Shown here: one piece after another, positions 51,577 to 59,677 of the stretch
Layout of the letters: every line of letters starts with the position of its first letter
How positions within the stretch are numbered: position 1 is the first letter of the stretch
Source of the DNA: Chloroflexi bacterium TSY
GTDB lineage: Bacteria; Chloroflexota; Anaerolineae; Caldilineales; Caldilineaceae
DNA length: 64,000 nucleotides
NCBI GenBank assembly: GCA_019217005.1
Contig: JAHBNG010000004.1
Span: forward strand, 124,001 to 188,000
Direction: 5' to 3'
The notes under the pieces: model-generated
What the model was told of the DNA's origin: nothing
What the model saw: the letters and a program-made list of their open reading frames with translations, nothing else
Databases searched by the model: none
Made by a program: the position numbers and the translations under genes

Positions 51577-51696
51577 GAAAATATAAACATCTTTTCTCTT
51601 TGCAAAAATGTAAACCTAATTGTCCGCCTAAAATGAACCACCCCTAAGATGAGCTTCGCTATCACCCTTTCATCCGTTCATCTTGTCATCTCTTCA

Positions 51697-52719
51697 CTAC
51701 TCCGCTGGCATCAACAACGTACCGTCATCACTGTAAGAGTAGCCAGCATCCAACAAAGTCTGCCGGGCTTGATCTAGGTTGAACTCATACTGAGGCAGGT
51801 CCGGATTGTGCCAATAGTCGATGGCTAGGGAGACATGGGAATCCGCTGGTACGGCGAAGTCTTTGAAGATGTTTTTGATGATGTTGGCTTTGGGCGTGGC
51901 ATAGGCCAATGCGCGCCGGAAGGCTGGATCGTCAAAAGGTGCTTTACGTTCATTCATGGCAAAGAAGCGGAAGCCCAAGCTGGTGGTGGAAACGATTTCA
52001 ATGCTGTCGTTGCCCTCTGCATTGGCTTGCAGCACAGTTGGATCGCCTTCCCATTCCATGAGGAAGTTGAGTTCACCCGTGCCAAGCTGACCGAGTGCCG
52101 CTTCTACATTGGGAATGATGCGAATGATCAAACGCTCAACCTTGGGAGCGGCCCAATGATCTGGGTTAGCTTCCAGAATGATCTCTTCGGATGGTTTCCA
52201 GGCCACGAATTTGAAAGGTCCAGAACCAATGGGAATTTCTTCTTGAACAGATTCGGCGTTCTCTTCTGAACCAGCCAGAGCGACAAGAATCGGTTCCCAA
52301 ACATGCTGGGGAATCAGATTGAGTTTGGAAAGAGAGGCGGCTTCAAATGCTGCCCACGGCTCACTAAGCGTAAAGCGTACCGTGAGATCGTCCAGCTTTT
52401 CCATATTGGCAATGCGGCTGACAAAAGGCTTGTACATTGGTGCCTCATCTCCGGCTGGTGCCGTGAACGAAAAGATAACGTCGTCTGCCGTAACCGGCGC
52501 ACCGTCATGCCAAGTCATGCCCTCGCGCAGGGTGACAACCATATTCGTCTGGTCTTCCCAGACGGCCGATTCGGCGGCCCAGGGTTGGGCCAGACCATCG
52601 GCGCCAATTCGCATCAACCGATCCCAGATGACCTCCGTGACGCGTGACGGTGCATCACCGGCGATATAGAGGACGTTGGAGAATCTGGTCAAACCCATCC
52701 TGGTGGGCCAGAATCCCAT
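51697..52719 (-). pseudogene. Solute-binding protein fragment, both ends missing
   Basis: 340 residues of SBP_bac_5 core: VVTLREGMTWHDGAPVTADDVIF (about residue 60), IGSGPFKFVAWKPSEEIILEANPDHW (about 168) and FRRALAYATPKANIIKNIF (about 273). There is no signal peptide, and the chain ends at GTLLMPAE, where the family usually has about 150-200 more residues. Its first 14 or so codons are the antisense of the neighbouring dehydratase gene, so the N-terminus was lost at a recombination junction near 52680. Probably once the binding protein for the permeases at 48068-50405. Confidence 0.8.
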
Positions 52720-53650
52720 GTATAGCGAGCGAATCTGGCATGCGCTTAAAGAACGTCAGCGGCTCAATCTGGCGACGTTGACGGATAAAGTTCTCAATGT
52801 AGTCGATCTGGCGCTTTGGGATCTGAAGGGCAGAATATTGAAGACGCCAGTTCATCACTTGTTAGGGGCAACGCGGGATAAAGTTCCTGCTTATGCCAGC
52901 ACCATGTGTGGTGATGATATGAAGGATGGATTGGCGACACCTGAGGATTATGCTCGCTTTGCGGAATGGGCGGTGAAAGAACGTGGTTATCCCGCTTATA
53001 AGCTGCATACTTGGCAGCCACCCTATGATGGGGCACCCAATGCCAAGCGTGACATTGAGGCCTGTGCCGCCGTACGTGAGGCGGTTGGGCCCGACATTCC
53101 GCTCATGCTCGATCCTTTTCATTACTACAGCCGCGAAGAGTCGCTTTATTTGGCCAAAGAGTTGGAAAAGCTCGGTTATTACTGGATGGAGGAGCCGATG
53201 GATGAGCACAGCATGTCTTCTTATATCTGGCTCTGTGAGAATACATCATTGCCTATCTGTGGGCCGGAGACAGCTGAGGGGAAGATGTTTACACGCGCTG
53301 AGTGGATCAAACATGGTGCATGTGATTTGGTGCGGGGCGGCGTGGGGGATTTGGGTGGGCTCACGCCGCTGATCAAGGTTGCACACCTGGCAGAGTCCTT
53401 CGGGATGCGAATGGAGGTTCATGGTGGAGGACCCGGAAATCTCCACATGCTTTGTGCCATGGGTTTCCCGGGCGAGTTTTATGAGCGAGGTCTGCTCCAT
53501 CCTTTCATCGATTACGAAGTGCCGAAGCCTTGGTTAAACAAACTCAATGATCCAATGGATGATGAAGGGTATGTACACGTTTCTCAAGGCCCGGGGTTGG
53601 GTGAAGACATTAACTTTGACTATATTCGGGATAATCTTGTTGGAAGTTAG
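52676..53650 (+). pseudogene. Enolase-superfamily dehydratase, N-terminus missing
   Basis: 324 residues beginning at a TTG, reading ENLVKPILVGQNPMYSERIW, which corresponds to an internal part of the capping domain; some 50-60 residues are absent. The barrel is complete: YPAYKLHTWQP (about residue 103), IPLMLDPFHYY (metal Asp), YYWMEEPMDE (metal Glu), PICGPETAEG (metal Glu) and MRMEVHGGGPGNLHM. Relatives dehydrate sugar acids. It is joined head to head with the truncated binding-protein gene. The missing cap, which closes the active site, probably abolishes activity. Confidence 0.82.
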
Positions 53651-53731
53651 CTTAGAACCTTACAGTTGATGAAAATACCATTAGAATCGACACAGTAGAC
53701 GCCGAATTTGTGCATCTTGTGTTATTGTGTG

Positions 53732-53760
53732 TTGACAAATATAATTTAGTGTGTTATAAT
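53732..53760 (+). promoter_or_regulatory. Consensus sigma-70 promoter
   Basis: TTGACA (53732-53737), a 17-base spacer and TATAAT (53755-53760): a perfect match to the housekeeping consensus. Transcription should start near 53767 and read toward the orphan unit, tRNA-like gene and HNH gene. Confidence 0.75.
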
Positions 53761-53766
53761 TCGATC

Positions 53767-54096
53767 AGATATGAGTACATCGGGGACATAAAGTTTAGTT
53801 TTTCTACTCTTTAGCGTAATTGAGTACAATATCTCGTGATGAAGAAATACACATTAAGTACACAATTTTGTTCGGGAATCGCTTGGTTTTCCAACTATAA
53901 CGAATTGTGGATAAAGATGCGAATATGGATAGCCAATTCCATTTCAAGAGTGGAATGGCCCTTTCCCGATTTAAATATGCCTGATTTTCAGATGATGGTT
54001 ATGTGGCCGCATGTCCATCGTGCAATAGGCAATCAGCACCTTTTTAGATAATCAAGTAGTTGTCGCAGGCGGGCCAAACTGGCTCGCTTGTTTTAT
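53767..54096 (+). ncRNA. Candidate orphan transcript (possible ncRNA)
   Basis: About 330 bases bounded by a perfect promoter and a terminator hairpin. A 71-codon frame (53836-54051, Trp/Met-rich) lies within it but has no ribosome site or recognisable family. No match to tmRNA, RNase P or SRP RNA landmarks was seen. It may be a non-coding RNA or a small unrecognised gene. Confidence 0.3.
54067..54096 (+). terminator. Rho-independent terminator
   Basis: A 10-bp stem from 54067-54076 and 54080-54089 (core GGCGGGCCA with TGGCTCGCT, including G-T pairs), a 3-base loop, then GTTTTAT. Confidence 0.65.
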
Positions 54097-54167
54097 ATCA
54101 AATGTAACAATTGAGATTTGGCATCGTACGTCAAGTATGGCCAAACAGTTACTATCAAATAAACATG

Positions 54168-54239
54168 GGGTCGGTGGCTTAATGGAAGAGCAACGGGTTC
54201 TTCACCCGTCGGTGGGGGTTCGGAGTCCCTCCCGGCCCA
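54168..54239 (+). tRNA. tRNA-like gene, possibly tRNA-Lys(CTT), atypical T-loop
   Basis: Acceptor GGGTCGG pairs with CCGGCCC. D-arm GCTTAATGGAAGAGC has the GG of the D-loop. The anticodon arm ACGGG-TTCTTCA-CCCGT gives CTT if the loop is seven bases. The T-arm stem GGGGG/CCCTC closes an eight-base loop TTCGGAGT, one G more than the canonical TTCGAGT. Base 37 would be C, which is unusual. No encoded CCA. The isotype is uncertain; the extra G may indicate decay or a read error. Confidence 0.6.
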
Positions 54240-54311
54240 CACTCTCCGTCTGCTCTGGTTCTATCCAGACTGGAGGACGGAGCGGGGGGAGTATATACAT
54301 GAGGTAGGATT

Positions 54312-54833
54312 ATGGTCGACATTCTTCTGCTCAATGCAAGTTATGAACCGCTAGCAGTTGTTCCTTTACGACGTGCTCTCTCTCTCTTGATGCGTGGTTG
54401 TGTTGACGCAGCAACAGAAGAGATCCTGACCGTTCAAGGCGCGGTACAAAACTTAGACGTCCCATCTGTCCTGCGTTTGCGTCGCTATATCAATGTACCG
54501 CGCCGTGGCGTTGGTTGGAGTCGACGCAGTGTCTTGTTGCGTGATAGATTTCGCTGCATCTACTGTAACATTCGTGTTGGGGAACAGCAGCGGGGTCAAA
54601 TTTTGCGTAAAAGCGATTTCACGATTGATCATATTATACCAAGCAGCCGAGGTGGCAAAAACACCTGGAGTAACACAGCCTGTGCGTGTCCGACCTGTAA
54701 TCAACGCAAGGGCAATCGCACGCCACACGAAGCCGGAATGACTCTTTTGTGGGAACCCAAGATGCCGCGTGTAGACTATGTCGTTGCCTCTGGCGAAATT
54801 CCCGCTGCCTGGAAATTTTATTTGGAAGTGTGA
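54312..54833 (+). CDS. HNH endonuclease
   Basis: 173 residues. The N-terminal part (LLLNASYEPLAVVPLRRALSLL) is typical of a widespread bacterial HNH family. The nuclease core has RDRFRCIYCN (zinc cysteines, about residue 77), DFTIDHIIPSSRGGKNTWSN (catalytic Asp-His and Asn, about 100) and ACPTCNQRKGNRTP (second zinc pair, about 124). It probably cleaves DNA in repair or defence; the specific role is not known. It stands 70 bases after the tRNA-like gene, with a GC-rich hairpin between. Confidence 0.9.
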   Translation: MVDILLLNASYEPLAVVPLRRALSLLMRGCVDAATEEILTVQGAVQNLDVPSVLRLRRYINVPRRGVGWSRRSVLLRDRFRCIYCNIRVGEQQRGQILRKSDFTIDHIIPSSRGGKNTWSNTACACPTCNQRKGNRTPHEAGMTLLWEPKMPRVDYVVASGEIPAAWKFYLEV

Positions 54834-54882
54834 GAAGAGGCTGAGGTAAAGGCTGAGGCTAAGAATATCTGTAAGGTAAGGT

Positions 54883-54921
54883 GCTGCTTGAGAGCTTTGT
54901 TTGTGTAAGTTCTCAAGCAGC
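54883..54921 (+). terminator. Hairpin after the HNH gene
   Basis: An 11-bp stem GCTGCTTGAGA with TCTCAAGCAGC, then an AT-rich tail lacking a continuous T run. A probable, not certain, terminator. Confidence 0.5.
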
Positions 54922-55374
54922 ATTTGTATTTTGGTCGTGGTTGCGGGTTAAGTGACACGATTTGTATAGACTCTCGTCGTAGCCTGAGAATCTTGCGCTC
55001 GTTGACGTTTCATCACTTACCGGACAGCCATGATTTGTGTTTTATGCCCCCCTTCTCTTTCTCCCCTATGTTACAAATTCGTTGAACAGTGATAGTATAT
55101 GAAGATATAACAGACGCCAGTAGCCGTTGACATTTGTTGAGACAGCTTCCGCTTTACGAGAACGTATAGTTGCCCTAGAAAAGTTCTGAACTACGTCTCT
55201 CAGAGCGGAGAGGGACAAAATTTTTCTAGGTAAGTATAGCGGACGCGTAACACCTAACCTTCTTGGAGAAAAAAGTACACACAAAGCGACCAACGCTTTG
55301 AGAACGTCCGCTACATGTCAACATAGCCTAGTAAGAAATTGAAGACAACCCACATCACTATCATTAAAGTAAGA
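54922..55374. other. Intergenic region, no gene supported
   Basis: About 450 bases with no convincing frame. This is where the missing part of a neighbouring gene or regulatory DNA might have been before the IS pile-up to the right. Confidence 0.4.
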
Positions 55375-55450
55375 GTATGTACCACAAAGTGTATAAATAG
55401 AGCGAAGCTCTCTGACTAATCGATCGCCATCTACACACTTTGGGACACAC
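55375..55450. repeat. 75-bp imperfect palindrome, copy 5
   Basis: Arms GTACCACAAAGTGTATAAAT and CTACACACTTTGGGACACAC. It lies 11 bases from the end of IS4-type copy 3. Confidence 0.78.
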
Positions 55451-55461
55451 TGGCTACTAAA

Positions 55462-56241
55462 CTTTACTTTCTGGTAAAAAGAGATGAGGTGAGAAATGTG
55501 ACAAAAAGCGGTTAGCGTTTCATCCTAAAGGTAGAGAACCCAAAAAGGAGGAAGGAATGCTAACCGCGCCAGAAATAACTATAGCAGTACTGATGAATGT
55601 ATTGCAAGTAACGCCGGTGGGAACAAACGTAAATGTAATGCGTCTGATGTGGGCGAAGCTGGTGGAGCTTTCGATATGGATCATGGGATATTGCAAGCCT
55701 GCTCTCATCGTGGCAAGAAGAAGTGGAGTGGAAAGGGGAATGGGAGGCAAAAAAGTTAGAAGGATACCGAGTGAAAAGCATAGATATCACAGGGTTCTGG
55801 CGACCGAAGCTGCAAGGGAAAGTGAACCGACTCTACTCAACGGCTCGTCGGCATTGCCCGCTCATCTTTGGAGTGATGATAAGCTCGGGGGAGATAGGCG
55901 GGAAACGAGTGCCACTGCTCAAGGCAATCATGAGATGCGAGGTAGGCACAAAGGAAAGTGAGTTTCGGAAAAAGCTGCTGAAAGAGACGAAGAAATCACT
56001 GGAGTCAGACGAAGTGGCGGTGGTCGATGCCGGGTTTACAATCAGAGAAATGCTAGAAAGCGACGTCGACCGATTTGTCCTTCGGGAAGCGATTAACTGC
56101 ACAGCGCGCCGCAATGAGTTACCCGAACGTAAGGAAAAAGGCAGACCACCCGAATATGGTGATATTGTGCGTCCGCTCTCTCGATGCTATAGGGGAAAGC
56201 GACTCGAGGCCACAACTCCAGACTCGTTTGGTCAATTTGTC
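55462..56241 (+). mobile_element. IS4-superfamily insertion sequence, copy 3, truncated
   Basis: Starts with the family end CTTTACTTTCTGG and breaks off after about 780 bases, where an ISAzo13-type element begins. The right half is missing. Confidence 0.88.
55557..56241 (+). pseudogene. IS4-type transposase fragment, copy 3
   Basis: The N-terminal MLTAPEITIAVLMNVLQ is followed by an internal loss of about 80 bases after MRLMWA, shared with copy 4. Then come SIDITGFWRP and VVDAGF. The C-terminal YREK region is absent. Confidence 0.85.
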
Positions 56242-56244
56242 TAA

Positions 56245-58116
56245 GGCTAAACCAAAAAAATAATTATACGCGAACGAGAGAATGGAGAGGGGGAATAAGG
56301 ACAAACCATTTTTCTAAACCAGGTAAACGTTGGAAGCGTTGTGCCAAACGGTCCATCTCTTTCTGAGTGAGTTTGACGCCGGTCTCATAAAGAGTGGAAT
56401 TCAGGTGAACGAAGGGTTGTAGTTGGTTAAAGCGAAAGAACGGCAAAATTGAGAACGGTCTCAAGAGAATCGAAGAGAACCGTTCCAGTGTTTTCAAGAT
56501 GGCCCCAAACCCGTTCGATGGGGTTGTATTTACTGTGATAAGCCAAAAAAATAATTATACGCGAACAGAGAATGGAGAGGGAATAAGGACAAACCATTTT
56601 CTAAACCAGGTAAACGTTGGAAGCGTTGTGCCAAACGGTCCATCTCTTTCTGAGTGAGTTTGACGCCGGTCTCATAAAGTGGAATTCAGGTGAACGAAGG
56701 GTTGTAGTTGGTTAAAGCGAAAAGAACGGGCAAAATTGAGAACGGTCTCAAGAGAATCGAGAGAGAACCGTTCCAGTGTTTTCAAGATGGCCCCAAACCC
56801 GTTCGATGGGGTTGTATTTACTGTGATAAGGAGGGTAGCAGGCGAGCTGAATAGAGAGACGATAGTGCTCAACAAACTGAGTGAGACGATACATAAACTG
56901 AGTCCGACGGGTATGATTTTCGGGACCATTGTCCTGATTGATCACGAGGGTCTTGACGTGAGAACGAAGTGTTCACGTACGCTTTCCCAAAATCAATCAG
57001 GCAGTCGACAATACAGTCACTCGTCACTTTCGACTGAGTCAAGTAAAGAAAGAGTTCCTTGGTTGAAGGTAAATGCCAAAAGGAGTGACTTTCTCGGTCT
57101 TCTTATCTTGAAAGTCATGATCGAGCGCTTTGACAACCACTCGACTTATCCCTTCTCTCGAGAAACGGTCAAGTAAAATCGTCGCTTTGGCATCCCAAGA
57201 GGCGCAGAACCGTCTCGTGCATCCGCTTCTTGATTGATCTGATGAATTCTATCAAAGATCGCATCGGTCTCTGGGATCTTTTCACTGGTTGACTTTTTTT
57301 GACCCGGTTTGAGCCATAGCCTAACTCATTGAGCTTCAAGCGGATGGCCTCTTCGCCAGGCAATTCAGTCATCTGTGTATCCTTTCTGCTCGATGAGCTG
57401 GGTACGCATTTCGGTTAGTCGAGTGTACAATGGGGTCGAAAGGTGGGATCGGTCTGGCTGAATTGATCGGCGCTTTCAACCATATCGGCCAGTAAAGTGG
57501 GGATATGGTCTTCGGCTTTGCGACCACGTCGGTGCTTTGGTCTGATGAATTCTATCAAAGATCGCATCGGTCTCTGGGATCTTTCTCCTGGTTGACTTTT
57601 TTTGACCCGGTTTGAGCCATAGCCTAACTCATTGAGCTTCAAGCGGATGGCCTCTTCGCCAGGCAATTCCTCATCTGTGTATCCTTTCTGCTCGATGAGC
57701 TGGGTACGCATTTCGGCGGCGGTTAGTCGAGTGTACAATTGGGGTCGAAGGTGGGATCGGTCTGGCTGAATTGATCGGCGATTTCAACCATATCGGCCAG
57801 TAAAGTGGGGATATGGTCTTCGGCTTTTCGACCACGTCGGTGGCTTTGGTCGACATAACAGAAGCCGCCTTCTAGTTCTTCCAGGGCTTTGGCTATCGTC
57901 GCCCGATTCCAGCCCAACTCTCGTTCTGCTTTCGTCGGACTCCCTTCGCATATCGTTTTGACCGTTTGGGCCATGAAGTGCCTTCTTTCGTATCCACTTA
58001 ACATGGCCTTCGTCTCTTTCAAGACTTCAACCATTTCTGGCGAGATTGTCATTTTTGCTCCTTTTGGAGAGCTAGTTTAACACCTTCTCGCGTATATTTT
58101 ATTTTTTGGATTGGCC
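56245..58116 (-). mobile_element. ISAzo13-family insertion sequence, copy 2, with internal duplications
   Basis: Ends GGCTAAACCAAAAAAATA and ATTTTTTGGATTGGCC; TAA on each side (56242-56244, 58117-58119). It is 1872 bp against 1298 for copy 1. The excess comes from two internal tandem duplications of about 300 bp, one at each end of the transposase gene (about 56248-56540 repeated at 56542-56836, and about 57233-57540 repeated at 57541-57840). Confidence 0.85.
56264..58052 (-). pseudogene. ISAzo13-family transposase, duplicated and frameshifted
   Basis: The correct start MTISPEMVEVLKETKAMLSG at 58052 runs through HRRGRKAEDHIPTLLADMV. The segment YTRLTAAEMRTQLIEQKGYT occurs, followed by a repeated stretch, and the C-terminal ETGVKLTQKEMDRLAQRFQR appears twice. 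It cannot encode a working enzyme. Confidence 0.83.
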
Positions 58117-58119
58117 TAA

Positions 58120-58776
58120 TTCTGTGTGAACGGTTACCTCGGTTGAGCCTTGTTCAATTGCTTCGATCAGTGCATCACCGTCGGGTCGGTTGATTGATGC
58201 CACCGCGGCTTGGGGTTGGCGATGAGCCGTGTCCAAGTCGGGCGCACCCCAGATGGTTGTGCAAATGCCCCAGTGAATATCGACTCCAGGATTTATGTAA
58301 ATTTGAGCGGCGGCACCCTTCTCCTGAAAAAGCTTAACAGCTGCCGGAAAACCAAAGCCGTTGCAAACCACAATTTTGCCTTCGATGTCAATGTCTTCAT
58401 CGATCTCAAAGTGGAAGAGGCACGCCACGCCGGGCGGTCTTTTGGCTTCCACATAGACGGCCTCAGCCGTGATGCCTCCTGGGGCTGTCGAAATGGAGAA
58501 AGAAGGTGTCTTGGCCCGAAGTTGCTTCCCTCCATATGTCACGGAAGCCGAGATAGGCACGCTGATAAAAAGATCCGGCATATATACAGTATGGGAGACA
58601 CCAAAAGAGGTCAGTTGATCAGCAATATACTGGGCAGCAATCCGTTCATCTTCGCTGCCCGATTCGCGAATCAGAGTCGTAAAACGTTCGATCAGCTCCC
58701 ACGGAGCATCAATGGAGAGGTCATCTCGCATCTGTTTTTCAACATTGGGGACAGCGGGTGCGTAGAGTGCCTGCAT
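58120..58776 (-). pseudogene. M28-type peptidase N-terminal fragment
   Basis: 218 native residues, then a few read from the IS end. The start resembles M28 aminopeptidases (ERFTTLIRESGSEDERIAAQYIADQL), followed by a PA-like insert domain (DIEGKIVVCNGFGFPAAVKLFQEKGAAAQIYIN, about 130-165). The zinc-binding catalytic domain is missing because the gene is cut by the ISAzo13 copy. The remainder is not found on the other side of the IS cluster. It lies 130 bases downstream of the IclR gene on the same strand and may have been its target. Confidence 0.7.
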
Positions 58777-58840
58777 GGTTTCTCCTTTGAGTTATAGGGT
58801 ACGCTAGGGGGAATGATAAGGTGATCTCGTATATTTTCTC

Positions 58841-58904
58841 GACGCTCCGTCATCTTGACGCTCCGTCATCTTGACGCTTTACTATCTTGACGCTCTGTCA
58901 CCTT
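58841..58904. repeat. 16-bp tandem repeat, four units
   Basis: Two perfect GACGCTCCGTCATCTT units and two variant ones, ending at the IclR stop codon. Related CATCTTGTCATC strings recur near other operon ends in this window. Confidence 0.75.
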
Positions 58905-58905
58905 G

Positions 58906-59661
58906 TCATCCTCCCAGAGAATGGGAAATGCGTTCGGCACAACGTTGGGCCAGACGAATATAGTGAGTAATATGCTCTTCTGAAAATCGCACAGCGGGAC
59001 CAGCGATCGAGAGTGCAGCTTCGATAGAACCTAACTGGTTAAAAATTGGAGCCGCAACAGAGCAAGCGCCTTCATCCAAATCATCGGATGTGACCGCATA
59101 CCCTTGTTGACGAATCGTCTTCAAGGTCCGCGCGAGAACAGTTTTGCTCTGGATCGTGTGTTCGGTATAGAGATGAAGCGATAATTGCTGCAACAAAGCA
59201 CTTTGTTGTGGATCGGGTTGAAAGGCGAGCAGTACTTTTGGAATGCTGCCTACGTGTAAAGGTGTTCGTTGGCCGATGCGAGCCGTTAAACGAATTGAGC
59301 GGGGGGATTCACGCGCATCAATACAGAGTGCTTGTTGTCCATCCAGGATGCCGAGAAATATCGTCTCAGATGTTTCCTGAACCAAGTAGTCCAGAACCGG
59401 ACCGCTGACTTCGATTAATGAACGATTTTGGCGGGCTTGCTTGCTAAACTCTATAAACCGGACACCCAACTGGTAGGCATTGGATGCATCACGTTCAACA
59501 TATCGATGCTTTTCGAGTGTGTGCAGAATTCGAAAAACTTTGTTTTTATTTAGCGCCGATTTGTGAGTCAGTTCGACTAAAGATAAAGGGGTAGAACTCT
59601 TTGATATTAGTTCCACCACGCTTAATGCATCCTCAAGGACACTAATGCTGTAGTCAGTCAC
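58906..59661 (-). CDS. IclR-family transcriptional regulator
   Basis: 251 residues. The N-terminal winged helix-turn-helix (TPLSLVELTHKSALNKNKVFRILHTLEKHRYVERD, about residues 20-55) is followed by the IclR effector domain (ETIFLGILDGQQALCIDARESPRSIRLTARIGQRTPLHVGSIPKVLLAF). The end has GYAVTSDDLDEGACSVAAPIF. Such regulators respond to small acids and control catabolic genes, which fits the nearby sugar-acid and peptide genes. An IS4-type element ends 17 bases before its start codon and has probably displaced its promoter. Confidence 0.92.
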   Translation of the reverse strand: MTDYSISVLEDALSVVELISKSSTPLSLVELTHKSALNKNKVFRILHTLEKHRYVERDASNAYQLGVRFIEFSKQARQNRSLIEVSGPVLDYLVQETSETIFLGILDGQQALCIDARESPRSIRLTARIGQRTPLHVGSIPKVLLAFQPDPQQSALLQQLSLHLYTEHTIQSKTVLARTLKTIRQQGYAVTSDDLDEGACSVAAPIFNQLGSIEAALSIAGPAVRFSEEHITHYIRLAQRCAERISHSLGG

Positions 59662-59677
59662 AAAAGTCTACTTATAC

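Larger units (their letters stand above)
50458..51644. mobile_element. Family B non-autonomous element, copy 4, interrupted by IS1595
   Basis: The two halves (50458-50552 and 51585-51644) add up to 155 bp, with GGGGTGGTTCA ends and the 8-bp direct repeat TAAGATGA (50450-50457, 51645-51652). The gap is filled by an IS1595-family element. Confidence 0.9.

Noticed and set aside
53836..54051. 71-codon frame MMKKYTLSTQFCSG...
   Set aside because: No ribosome site, odd Trp/Met-rich content and no family likeness. Kept only as part of the candidate transcript.
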